Source: Hypsibius dujardini
Taxonomy: Eukaryota > Tardigrada > Eutardigrada > Parachela > Hypsibiidae
NCBI GenBank assembly: GCA_001579985.1
Contig: LRSR01008821.1
Coordinates: 62,001-126,000, forward strand
Direction of reading: 5' to 3'
Length of the DNA: 64,000 bases
Under the pieces are notes generated by a model that was given only the letters and a program-made list of their open reading frames with translations, did no database searches and was not told where the DNA came from. Shown here one piece after another: positions 22,363-33,021 of the stretch. The position numbers were made by a program, and so were the translations under genes. How positions within the stretch are numbered: position 1 is the first letter of the stretch; the number at the start of each line of letters is the position of its first letter.

Positions 22363-24230
22363 AAATGAGTTTCTGAAAAGTGTTGGTAAGGATAAAAAAA
22401 TGAAACGTTATAACTGAATCAATTAATGAAGCCCAGGCCCATTGTACCAAGTGATGACTGTTATATTTTTCTTAGTTTTTTTGAAACAGTTAACCTCAAT
22501 GTAAAACTCCCTGAGCCGATCGGGAGATCAAATTTCCCTTCTTGCCCAAGTTAAAGAATATAGATAATTGAAGGCATTTATTTGGGAGCGTCACTTGACA
22601 AGTTGCAACGAATTGATAATATGGTTTTTCAAAAACCTACCCAACATTATTGTACCACGTTACAGCCGCGGACGAAATGCAGGCCCTGGGTTAAGAAACT
22701 CCTCTTGACATTCCGAAAGTATGATAGCATCAATACTTGTATATGCTCCGGGATGCATTCTGTTGGATCACGCTCAGCAAATCCTCATACCCAATTATTA
22801 CAGTTATTTGACTCACTAGTACCTTGTTTAGTTAGTAATTCTATCTATCTTATAACCCTATTCTGCTGCTACAGTAATTACATGTATGTAATTCTGATGT
22901 GTATACTATTTACCATCGTTTCATTAATTCACAATTTACTACACAATCATGTGTTTTATTAGTTCTTAAGACAGTTCTACTACCTCTTTCCTTTCTTCCA
23001 ATTTTCCTCTCTATCTCTCTCTCTACTTTCAGTCTAATAAACTTATTATTTACCCAACTTCCAGTTTCTTCTCCATCTCTTTCTACTTTCAGTCTAATAA
23101 ACTTATTAACTTTCATTTAATAATTTAAATTTTTTTATTAAACTTTTCTAGTGAAAATGAAAAGCACTACGAGAAATTCTTCAAAGTAATGTCATTCGGT
23201 GATTTACTCTGTATCAAACGGTTCTTTTCGAAACAGTGAACATAATCAGTTAGACCAAAGTCTCTTGCGTGGGAAATCAGAGTTGCTTGGATCTGCCAGT
23301 AGTAGTTTGAGAAGGTTATATTTGTTTGGGAGACTCGCTTGTTAATACTAGTGCAGCCGCATATTAAGTTGTTTTATGTGCACTTATTTGTAGACAAATG
23401 AAATTTCTCGACCGAATGAGACAAGCTCTCTCTTATAGTCGGTGGTTACATTCCCCAAAGAAGATAGTAGCTGGATTCTCGTGGACAGTGGCTAAGACAA
23501 TTGCCGCCACTCTTTGTGACTACAACAATCAATTAGTCCAATTAAAATTCAATCAATCAAACAAAACTGAAATACTCCTGCTGATTTAATTCTTTGTCGG
23601 GATCTTTTTTTCTTCAAGTATCGTAATTTTCTCTCTGATTATCTTGGTTTTCTTAATAATCATAATAGTTTGAATATTGGTCACGGTCACGGCGTATTGG
23701 GATGGGTCGCTGGACATATATCATGTTCACGCGTGCTCAACTAATTCATGATTAAAAAATTCTTCCCCCATCATGCACCTTCCAATAATCCAACAAAACT
23801 TTCAGAAACACTAGAGAAGTACTTTTCCTAAACAGCTTCAATGCTCGAATTGGAACACCGTAGAAGTGGTCGATTAGTATTGCTTTTGGAGTGCCCCTCG
23901 TATATCCGTGACTTTGACTTTGCAAGTAATGTGTGCCCAAAAATGTGATACAGCAATTTTAAAAATAATTTGGTAAATGAATAAGGGTAAATCGTATTGC
24001 GTTGCGGTTCCGCAGTCGGAGCAAATTATCTATGTTTAATTAAATAAAACTTCAACACACTTAAATATAAATTTCATTTAACAATGCGGTACCGCACTGT
24101 TAATTTAATTTCGGTTCTGAATTGGAGGATTGCGGGAGCCTCGTTACGCTTGTATCCGATTGTGCAATTGTAAGACCAGCGAGCAGATGCGAACAATACT
24201 AGCGCGGTCGGGTATTGTCAAACAGAATCC
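22363..24230. repeat. Gene-poor stretch with a tandem CT-rich duplication
   Basis: At about 22,985-23,110 a CT-rich tract contains two copies of a unit of about 56 bp, each with CTACTTTCAGTCTAATAAAC (about 23,023 and 23,079). A frame at 22,582-22,962 is open for 126 codons but without motifs. The rest is AT-rich with nothing recognised. Confidence 0.5.
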
Positions 24231-24251
24231 CTCGTGTACCCCTATAAAATT

Positions 24252-24753
24252 GTAGCAGACAGTGAATTACAGATTTCTCAGAGTGGTGAGACTATCTACA
24301 GATTCTAATTTTGAAAAAGACTGAGCAAACGGAAACTGATAATCCAACGACTTGAGCAGAGGGTCAATGAGAAAAGTCTTATGCTTACCACAACTTTTTC
24401 TGACTAGACATTTCCTCCCAGCGACATTAAGTAAAAGCGACAACATTGCTCAGCATACAGCTCATACCGCGACGTTCCAACACACGACTTGTTATATGAA
24501 AGACAGAACCACACAGGACCACTTATGCGTACAACGAGAACTCGGTAGAGCAATTCGAACTATTTGTAAAAAAACAGTTATTGTATGTGAAATAAATCTC
24601 AGAAAATTTTTAATATCTAGATTTGCGTTTAAAGCCAATAAAAATTACAGCTCTTATTCTATAAGAGCTTCTGTGGGAGTGGTTAGTGTTACTCAAAAAA
24701 AATTATTAATAACTGAAAACAAACACAAACAATGTTTGAGATTGACTAAGTAA
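24252..24753 (+). CDS. Uncharacterised ORF downstream of a TATA-like element
   Basis: A TATAAAA-like sequence near 24,242 is followed about 125 bp later by an ATG at 24,368. It opens a frame of about 128 codons that begins MRKVLCLPQLFL, a possible signal peptide, and is rich in His, Thr and basic residues. No domain is recognisable and no paralogue exists in the window. The promoter-like context is the only reason to list it; it may be non-coding. Confidence 0.25.
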
Positions 24754-25117
24754 TTTAACATGAAGTTTTTTGCCCAAGATGTATGCAGGCGGCACATGCA
24801 GTATATCCGCGTTTACCAGATTTGTTTAGTCCTTGACTGAATGGTGTTAAAATGGGTTGGTTTGAAATTAACAAAAGCTCTTAACTGTCGAAAGGCAGCA
24901 ATGAAGGTCACCGTACAATTTTAAGACGCAGCTTCTCTCACTTTCGTCATTGAATAAAAACATATTTGGTGTAAAAATCCATTTACGTTCTTCCTGGATC
25001 CACAAAAATTACTAAACCACGGGACACATGGTAACTTTGTGAAATTTTGCCCTCCTCGTTTTTGAACGCAAAAACAATTTTCAGTATTTTCTGTTTTTGG
25101 AATCACAGTTTTAAAAT
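24754..25117. other. No recognisable gene
   Basis: AT-rich spacer with no motif. Confidence 0.4.
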
Positions 25118-25423
25118 TTGGGCACAGTTACGTCTGTTTCTTCGACACTTAGTGGAAGACTCGCGATTATTAATGGCTTCATCTTAACGAAGCACGGGAC
25201 TGGGTCTGATTTGGTTCCCAGTTCTCGGCGCTGTCAGCAGTCATCTTGCACCGCGGAACTTCGTCTGAACAACAATATTGACGATCTGGTATCATTCGAC
25301 GCACAACCATGTCGCAATTGCAGGAAAAGCGCAGGCAACGGTTGCTTTACAGGTAAAAGGACGAAAATTGACCGAGTTTTTATGCCTAAAAGTCTTGATC
25401 CAAAATTTGTTTTTGATATTTAA
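25118..25423 (+). pseudogene. FLYWCH-like zinc-finger relic
   Basis: The frame contains G-F-I-L-T-K-H-G-T-G-S-D-L followed by R-R-C-Q-Q-S-S-C-T-A-E-L. This fits the middle of a FLYWCH finger (GFxxTxxxxx...WxCxxxxCxAR). The closing H-N-H of the C2H2-like finger is found in a neighbouring frame near 25,300, so one small shift has broken the domain. FLYWCH fingers occur in host DNA-binding proteins and at the start of MULE transposases. A MULE origin is plausible because no other gene part is nearby. Confidence 0.5.
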
Positions 25424-28130
25424 AACGAGTTTGGTGGCAAGAAGCAATGCTATTTTCACTTTTCTGTAATTAGTGATCCCTAAAAGTAAAGTCATTGTAA
25501 GTCTGAACACATGACTGATCATGATATGAATGTTCTGTAGAAGATATAAACGCTGGCTGCAGAGCTTTGATAAGCCGTCACAAATTCAACTGACGGTGTC
25601 CAGATCTCTTCCGCTAATCGTCACCAGATAGTTCCGAAAGCCGAAACCAATTGCCAAAGGAATACAGCGGATTTGAACGGCACAGGGTGGACCTTTCCCG
25701 GCGCCGACGACAGTGGCGGACGTCGTGTTGTCTCCGTGCTTCGACCGCATCCACCGAGGCGACAACTGCTTTCTTAAGGACTCAGGCCCAGCGGTGAAGG
25801 CACTTTCTTGGTTTTACCGACGCTGTGGACACATGTCTGCACAATTCATGCCATCGTTTACGAAGCTGTTCTCCCTTGCGCCTATATCCTCTTGATGGAA
25901 AAGTCTAAGAAGGCATAAATGGCAGTTTTCGGTAAGCTTCGGACTATCATTTGTCAGCTTGAGGCAGAATATGCACACTTTTCTGGTCACAATTGATGTT
26001 GATCGACTTTAAGCTGCAGTAATTGATGCCTTTCCTGAAGTTTTTGCGGCAACGGTAATGCAGAATACAGTAATTAAATTGGGGGGGGGGGGAGTCAACT
26101 TTTTGTTAACTTATGAGAAGGTGCAGGGGGCGGAGCCCTCGCTGAGGGTCAAGGGGCTAAGCCCCCTAATATAAGCCCTTTCGAGTAAAGTATTGTTATT
26201 TAATTATTACCTAATTGAAGGGATGCAGGGCGGAATTCCTTCAGTATCAATTCCTTCCAGTAAAACTGCTGTTATTTCAGTTAAGGGGAACTCGCCGTAT
26301 ACCGGCGTCTGAAAATGCGTCTTACCAGTTTGGCACCACAAGTTCTTTGAATATTTATCTTTGCCATGATCAAGTCGTAAAGAAGAAAACACATTCAAAA
26401 AAGTAAAAAAAACGACTGGGAAGATTGGGCTCCTGGGGCAGTAAAAACGGACCCATTGCATGCATTTGTCTCGTCCCCTCAATTGCTGAATAAACAACAG
26501 TGCGATTTCTTCTCGTTCTGTAATACGTGAACGTGTATAAATATTCGATTTTCTTCTATTTCGCGCATTCTGTTCTGAAAAACATGGATGCCTTTTTCGA
26601 TCAACACGGGTAAGGTAGTATTCATGACAATGTGAACTGTTGCCAGAAAATGTACAGAGTTGCTAAAAAGCCGTAACGGTAAAAATTTTCCGAGACTGTA
26701 TGTGTCAGGATCAATAGGTATGCAAAGCGTTGATAAAAGGGAAAGCGCCTAAATGCTATGACGTCACGTTTGTTTACACCACGAGAGGTTATGGTTTTAC
26801 GCATTTCTCCAACATTTCCCCCACTAGGTTCTACGCCTTCTAGTCGCTTTATTACTCATTTTCTCTCCCATGTTCAAGCCACATTTGAAGTCTAAATTAA
26901 AAAAGCTGCATTGGAATCTTGACTTAACGCTTACAAACACTTGTATCTAATGTTGTGGTAATGAAACTGTTTTTTGTCATGCACCCCTACCTAAGGATGC
27001 GAATCTTTTTCAAATCTTACTGTCTAATTTAATCTTCGATCGTGTAAAAAAGTAAATTATCAAAAACACCTGCAAATATTGCTTGGGGGAAATGTTTTGG
27101 GTTTATTTTGGGTTCTTCGGCCCCCCCCTTCCCCTAACTTCTGTAGCGTGTTTTATTTCAATTTGATTTTTTCAGACGATAGTTTGCCATTTTTTGTATT
27201 ATAAGGCTATGAAATAAAGCATTTTTATAAGAGGCAAAGAAAACATGACGATTAGGCTAAGGGTTCCAAATGCCATTTTTCATGCGGCGAATTCCCTTTA
27301 ATTAGTTTTGAGGGTCGCGGGCGCAGAGCCTCCTTAAAACAAATTTATTTAGCTGCAGTAACTGCTAAAATATGTTCTAGTATAACTCGACCTTTGGGCT
27401 CCTTTGTAGTATTTACTGTGCGCAAAATCTGCAAAAAAATTTCTGCCTGGCTCAAAATGCAACTTTTATTTCAAACAAGCGGTTGATCGGCTTTATTGGA
27501 CCTGTAGGCGCGCTATAACGACGACCTTGAATTTAGAATTCAGGTCAAGATGATGGTCGCTCTCGTTTTTGTCGCCCCGGAGGACACTGTGGAGTCGTGG
27601 GAGATACTGCCGGCTAGTCTTGTTGCGCCTTTTTTGGGTCTCAAGTTTGCAATATTTTATTGCAAATTAAAACTGTTTTTAATATACGAATAGTAATCGT
27701 ACACCATGAACATATTTAATAGACGAAAAGTATAATACTTTTTATTGCTACTTGCACTATCAGCGAACGATAGCTTTTGTTTGCAATAAAATCGTCATGC
27801 ATATTTATTGCTTTTCACAAATAATGACAGTCTTGATTATATTTATACACTACTTGTCACATATAATATAATCATAATTATATTTTTTTTTATCGTAAAA
27901 CAATAAAATGAGGTACTACATGTGCAGGCACTTAGATAAAAGAAACAGTAAAAACAACATACATTTATTAATTTAAGAGAGTCCCAAACTATGCGAAACA
28001 ATTTTATTCAGAATAGGAAGAACCGATTGTTTGAAGTTGATTTGGAATACAACCAATACTTCCTAAGCACCTACATCGGTGTACACAAGCTGCGCTACAA
28101 TGTCCGGAAACCGACTTTCCAGCCGAATTT
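25424..28130. other. Gene-poor region with G run and GC-rich patch
   Basis: A frame at 25,713-25,895 (FDRIHRG, WFYRRCGH) hints at a decayed mobile-element ORF but is too short to assign. A run of about twelve G at 26,080-26,091 precedes a GC-rich, partly self-complementary patch (about 26,120-26,185, containing GGGGCTAAGCCCC). A C run lies at 27,121. The interval 27,640-27,960 is very AT-rich. A 70-codon frame at 27,991-28,203 runs into the GCGG-rich repeat. Confidence 0.45.
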
Positions 28131-28139
28131 CTGGAACGT

Positions 28140-28725
28140 TTTCACCCGTGTGCGAGAAATAAAGAGGAAACCGCGTGAGTTTTCTCACGCGGACGCGGAA
28201 TGAACTGCTAAATTTTTAAGCTGCGCGGTTTCACGCGGAAACCACAAAACGTTAAACGACGCGGCACCATGCGGCATGATCCATTATAAAAAAGCGGCGC
28301 GGCGCGGCATTAAACTCCAATTTCAAAGCGGCAAGTATCAAAACTACTGAAACACAATCAAGCGCAAGCAGTGACGAAATGAAATTAAACAGGCGACAGT
28401 ACAAAATCTAGGAACACAGGAACTAACAGAACAAAACATAACAGTTTCGTAGAAGAAGCGAACACAAGAATAATATATTCGTCATCAATCAATCAACCCA
28501 TAAGTATGTAGTACGAGCATATTTCTTACAACTGAAATTATTGCATTTATTCATTCATTTTGTGGTTTCCGTCCGTACTATAGAGCGTACGCGGCGCGGT
28601 TCGGCGCGGCAGAACCTATAAGCGGCGCGGACGCGGCGTGGCATAATTTGACCATTTTTTACGCGGCACGGCGCGGAATTGCTGCGTCCGCGCTGCGCCG
28701 CGCCGCTTGGCACGCGGTCTTTCCT
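28140..28725. repeat. GCGGC-rich inverted repeat pair, possibly a hAT-type MITE
   Basis: Two clusters of CGCGG/GCGGCGCGG (28,150-28,335 and 28,585-28,725) flank AT-rich DNA and are in part reverse complements (for example GACGCGGC and CCGCGCCGC). The same kind of CCGCACCGC/GCGGCGGG sequence forms both ends of the hAT element at 33.0-36.5 kb. This could therefore be a miniature relative. No transposase and no clear target duplication are visible. Confidence 0.45.
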
Positions 28726-29684
28726 CTCTAGCGAGAAAGTCTTCCTAGGACCAGCAAAGACATCGAGTTTCAACAACATTTCCATTCAAAAGTGAGTTGA
28801 ATGTTTGAAATCCTCTTTACCGTGCATGTTCCGAACTTGTCTATTATATATTTATATCCGAACTTGTATAACCTAATTAAAGTATGACAAGCTGCCGCCG
28901 TATGAATTGGGTTTTCGGTAATAAGTCGCCGTGAAGACTTGGGATCGTGCCTTTATGGCGCTATGATAAAATATGATTGACTTGTCTTGTCACTTTGACT
29001 TGTCAGTTTCTGAGTTGTCGCAAGGATAAAACAATGCTGTCATAAATTGTCGGAGTAAAATATTTCCGCCGTATGAATTTTCGCTTTAATTCCAAAGTGG
29101 GATGAAAATTGATGTGATGAACTGTCGTTGGGATAAAATGTCAAATGCATTAGTATTCAAATAATCTTGATAACAATTCCAGTACCTCAACCTCAGATGA
29201 TTCTTGAGAAAAAAAATTGAGGAATCAGAGAAAAACTGATTTCAAGGGAATCATAATTTGGAGTGTTTGAAGACTTGCATGTATAAAATACATCGATATT
29301 TCTCTCATGGATGCCAAAGATATTTTCTCTGAATTCTTAAACTTACTAAGCCTCCAAATACAATATTTTTTGATTTCTATTGCCTATATTTCCAAACAGT
29401 TAAACTTGCTATTACCAGGGTCATGTGGGGAAATACAGCTGAGGATAGCCAAATTGATAATCTTTGTTTTGACAATCCTCAAACACGTTGCAGTACGACG
29501 GAGAAATATTATCATCAGAGTCAAAATTTACAAGCTAAACATCTCTTCAAACCAGATCTAATTACAAACAGTCTAAATAAATTTCTCTATATAATGTCGT
29601 GGTAGCTATTACCGTATACGATGACTGTAATGCTTATCGTATCATGGCCGTACAGTAGGATGCCAATAAAGTATTAGTTAACAG
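28726..29684. other. No recognisable gene
   Basis: AT-rich sequence. Frames of 60-84 codons near 29,307-29,605 have no motif. Confidence 0.4.
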
Positions 29685-29927
29685 CTAGCCGCGTTTGCCC
29701 ACACCAGGAGCTGCCCGTTCCGGCTCGGAACTTCCGAAAGGTACTTGGATTCTTGGATCTTTCACTGGGGATGAGCCTGCATTTGGGCTTACGCCAGGCA
29801 TGAAAGGTTCTTTAGGAAGAACAAAACTGGGGAGCTGGGAACCCTTAACGGCGTGCGTGGGATTGGGCATCATCACCTGCAGCAGAAGAACACACATACA
29901 AGCAAGGGGATAAGAATAGGGAAACAT
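29685..29927 (-). CDS. Small secreted proline-rich ORF
   Basis: An 80-codon frame on the minus strand starts with a plausible signal peptide (MFPYSYPLACMCVLLLQVMM) and continues as a Pro/Gly/Ser-rich stretch without cysteines. It ends PGVGKRG and a stop. Gly-Lys-Arg near the C-terminus is the classical amidation and cleavage signal of neuropeptide precursors. The local GC content is higher than the flanks, as for exons elsewhere in the window. There is no second peptide copy and no paralogue here, so the peptide-precursor idea is only a suggestion. Confidence 0.4.
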   Translation of the reverse strand: MFPYSYPLACMCVLLLQVMMPNPTHAVKGSQLPSFVLPKEPFMPGVSPNAGSSPVKDPRIQVPFGSSEPERAAPGVGKRG

Positions 29928-31942
29928 TTTGAGACTTTGAAAATGTGATTGCGGGTGTATGAACGGTCAGTTTTCGGTGTAAATCAGAAATATTTTCATT
30001 TTCAAATATAGCTCATTGTTTTATCGGCAGTCTTGTTTGCAGGAACTGTGCTGACGACCGCGCCCACAGACTAGGTCACGAATTTTAATAATATAGTATC
30101 AAAGGAAATGTCAATTTGCGAAGAATCATGACGATGAACTGTATATACTTTATCTTAGCTGCAACTAGTTTAAATTTGGTGCAAAGACGTTTTGTTTGTT
30201 GTTTCAATTGATATTGTGCACAAACATGTGTTCTTTCGATGTTCGGCTCTCCAGAAACTGCGCCAGACATTGTAAGATTGTCTGCTGAACATTGTGTATG
30301 TCCAAACGTGACGTTCTAACCGACATTCTTTCCCTACACTTTATGCACTTAGGACTCTCCGTTTTGTTATATCCCTTAGCTAGCAGTCTTTATTCGCCAG
30401 TATCTCTATGAAAATGGCGACTGTAACAACAACGTTTGGCTCACTAAAGGCATGCGACCACTCGTCCATGACAGTAGATTTGGATAAGCATTATGCAAGC
30501 TATCGACAATTGTGAGCATCCGGCAGAGCACAAGTACCTATTAATTTGCAAATCCCCAGTGGATTTCAAACCCATTCCAATCAATTTATTGATATGAATT
30601 TGAAGACATTAACTTTTTTACTAGAATGTCAATCTGTCCGTGATGTTCGCTCGAATGTTTGTGGACAGTCTGTCTAATTTTGTGATATGTCTGTGAAAAA
30701 AGTATTTCCAGGGTCAGGGTTCATGTCTGGGGACATAAATTTTGCACACCCTGAAGTACAAATTACCGGAGGACAAAGAGTGAACAAGTAAACTAAAAAA
30801 TGAGTAAAATTAGGACTTACATAAATCACAAAAATTAAAGCTGAAAAATTCAAAAGTTCTTAATTTTCAAAATTTTCAAAAACATTTTTCGCACGCTTAC
30901 TCAAAGAAATTTCTTATTGCAACACTGAAAGAGTAAATCCAGCTTGGTAATTATTCTCAGTCATAGATCCACTACAATCAGAAACAATCTAAATATTTTT
31001 CAGTTACATGCTAACTGTTTTAAATGTTAAGCATTAGTATTTTTTATTGCGGCGAAGAACATATGAATATATGTGAAGCGTACTAAACATTTACACCATT
31101 TCAATCTGAAGATGAGCACGAAACTGAAATTATATAACATAAGAATAATGCTGCTACCGATACTGCTCACCACAATTGAAATTATCCTCTCTAAAAAGAC
31201 GGGTTTTTGCGCTAAAAGTTCTAAAAAACGAGTGTTTTGGAGACTATTCAAAATGGTTCACCCAAACAAACGTTACAGCTGTTGCCTCTCCGTCATTGGC
31301 CAATATACGTTTATTAACTTTAGATGCACTACAGAAAGAGTTAATTGTGGGAATTATATCAGTAAAACGTATCCTAAAAACGTGTGCAGAGGGCTGTCAT
31401 TTCATAAAATAAACGGCGATGGCGGACGCATGCCGTACTGACACATAATGACATAATGTCACAGTAATATTGATGGACACCTCATTGTACAGCTTCCATT
31501 GTAGCTTTCATATACACAGGTAATGATACAATAATGTAACGACGCAATCAAATTTAAATAACATCTACACTAGATATCTTGTAGCGTCCTTACGTCATTA
31601 TGCCATTATCAGTAAATGTGCATTACTGATGACATAATGACTTAAGGATACGTGATTTTGAGATTTGGTTGGTTATAGCGCAAAGCTTTAAAAAATATCA
31701 TGTATCGAGTTTTATCACGGAACGTAACTCCGTACTATTAAGTGTATTTGAACAGGCTTTATCAAACACTTGAGAGTCCAGTCAATTTTGGGAGTAACAA
31801 CAGTTACAAGAATTATAAGAATTGTATGAGTTAAAGGTGTCACAAGAATTATTGGAGTTATAGGAGCTATAGAAGTTAAGGGAATCATAAGGGTTATGGG
31901 TGTTACAACAATTATAAGAATTAAAAGAGTTCCAGGTATTAC
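29928..31942. other. Gene-poor stretch with a degenerate minisatellite
   Basis: Frames at 31,073-31,441 overlap in two phases (L-A-N-I-R-L-L-T-L-D-A-L-Q-K-E-L in one) and may come from a decayed element that I cannot name. At about 31,440-31,640, repeats of TGACATAATG occur in both orientations. From about 31,796 to 31,942 a degenerate 12-15 bp unit (GTTATAAGAATT and variants) repeats. Confidence 0.45.
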
Positions 31943-32318
31943 ACAGTAGGTAAACCACTTGATGGTCCTCGGTTTTTATTTAATTCTCGCATGCGAAATT
32001 TCCCTGTAAATTATTAAAATATGCTTAGTTTGAAACTCCTGCCTCTCTATCATTAGTTTAGCACGTTTCGGCCAAGATTAAAAAGCGTCATTTATTTTAT
32101 TTTGATCCAAATACTTTCCAAAATTTGGTCCAACTTTCCAGACACCGTTCTCCCAAAAACTCAAAAATATCTTCTGGATCCCGTTAATGTCAATCAAATA
32201 CACTCAAGTCTCATCAACAGTGACAAAATTCATACATTTTGTTTTCATTTGACAAATAAGGCGCCCGTACAACTGTGAACAAGAATCGCTTATTACCATC
32301 AAGTGGTTTAACCTCTGT
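31943..32318 (-). mobile_element. Internally deleted mariner copy
   Basis: Its ends match those of the longer mariner at 45,083-46,378 (AAACCACTTGATGG near 31,952 and CCATCAAGTGGTT near 32,296). The remaining middle is minus-strand transposase sequence around the first catalytic block (V-T-V-D-E, then a relic of the D-I-N-G-I-Q-K segment). At 376 bp it has lost about 70 percent of the element and cannot encode a transposase, but it keeps both ends. Confidence 0.8.
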
Positions 32319-33021
32319 ATGTTAAGGTTTTATGATACGTTTAAAGCAAGACAACTTAACAAGACTCGCTCCGTCCGTTTTTTTTACGCCTTACCGGTAC
32401 CAGACAGAAGGCGGGCTTATGTCAAACGTTTGCAACAACGTCAATGTGCCCGTCCCAAATTCAACATAAATTCTTCAGATTATTTCACTAGTTGATTTAG
32501 CCCTCGCCGGACGGAAGAAAATTTTGATTCAGAATTATTCAAACTATTTTTCCACTGGAACACGGGGGTTAATAAGAATGGAGAATTCGAAATCATCATT
32601 CTTCTAGTCGAGAGGTTTGGAGCCCTAAACCCTGAAACACTGTTTGACGTGAAAAACTCAGCTCTATCAATATTCAACCCAGGAGGTTCGATTCGTGTAC
32701 CAATGTTCAGTTTGATTATTGCTCATTTTCAGTGATCCTTTCATTCACTTGAGATGCTCGGTTCTAGCACTTGCCATCTGGGAAGTTCGGTTCGTTCAAT
32801 CATTAACACGTCGCGTGTTCATACTCAATTAATGTTTATTTCAAGATTTTATGCCCCTTCAGTTATGTTTCACTTGATATGCTTGGTTTTATCACTTTCC
32901 AACCCGGATTACAGTTTCTTCAAACGACGAGCATATCTTGTAAACTTGATGACACCGCGGTCGATTATGAATAGCTTTAACAACCAAAAATTCAGATAGG
33001 TCTCAGTCGGTCAATTCTTCA
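32319..33021. other. No recognisable gene
   Basis: AT-rich DNA between the deleted mariner and the hAT element. A GGTTCGATTCG sequence near 32,686 resembles a tRNA B box but no tRNA fold surrounds it. Confidence 0.4.

Noticed and set aside
31073-31441. 122-codon plus frame as a host gene
   Set aside because: A second frame of similar length overlaps it, no ordered motif is visible and the region is repeat-rich. A decayed element is more likely, but I cannot name the family.
32675-32700. tRNA B-box-like sequence GGTTCGATTCG
   Set aside because: No acceptor stem, anticodon arm or A box can be formed around it.
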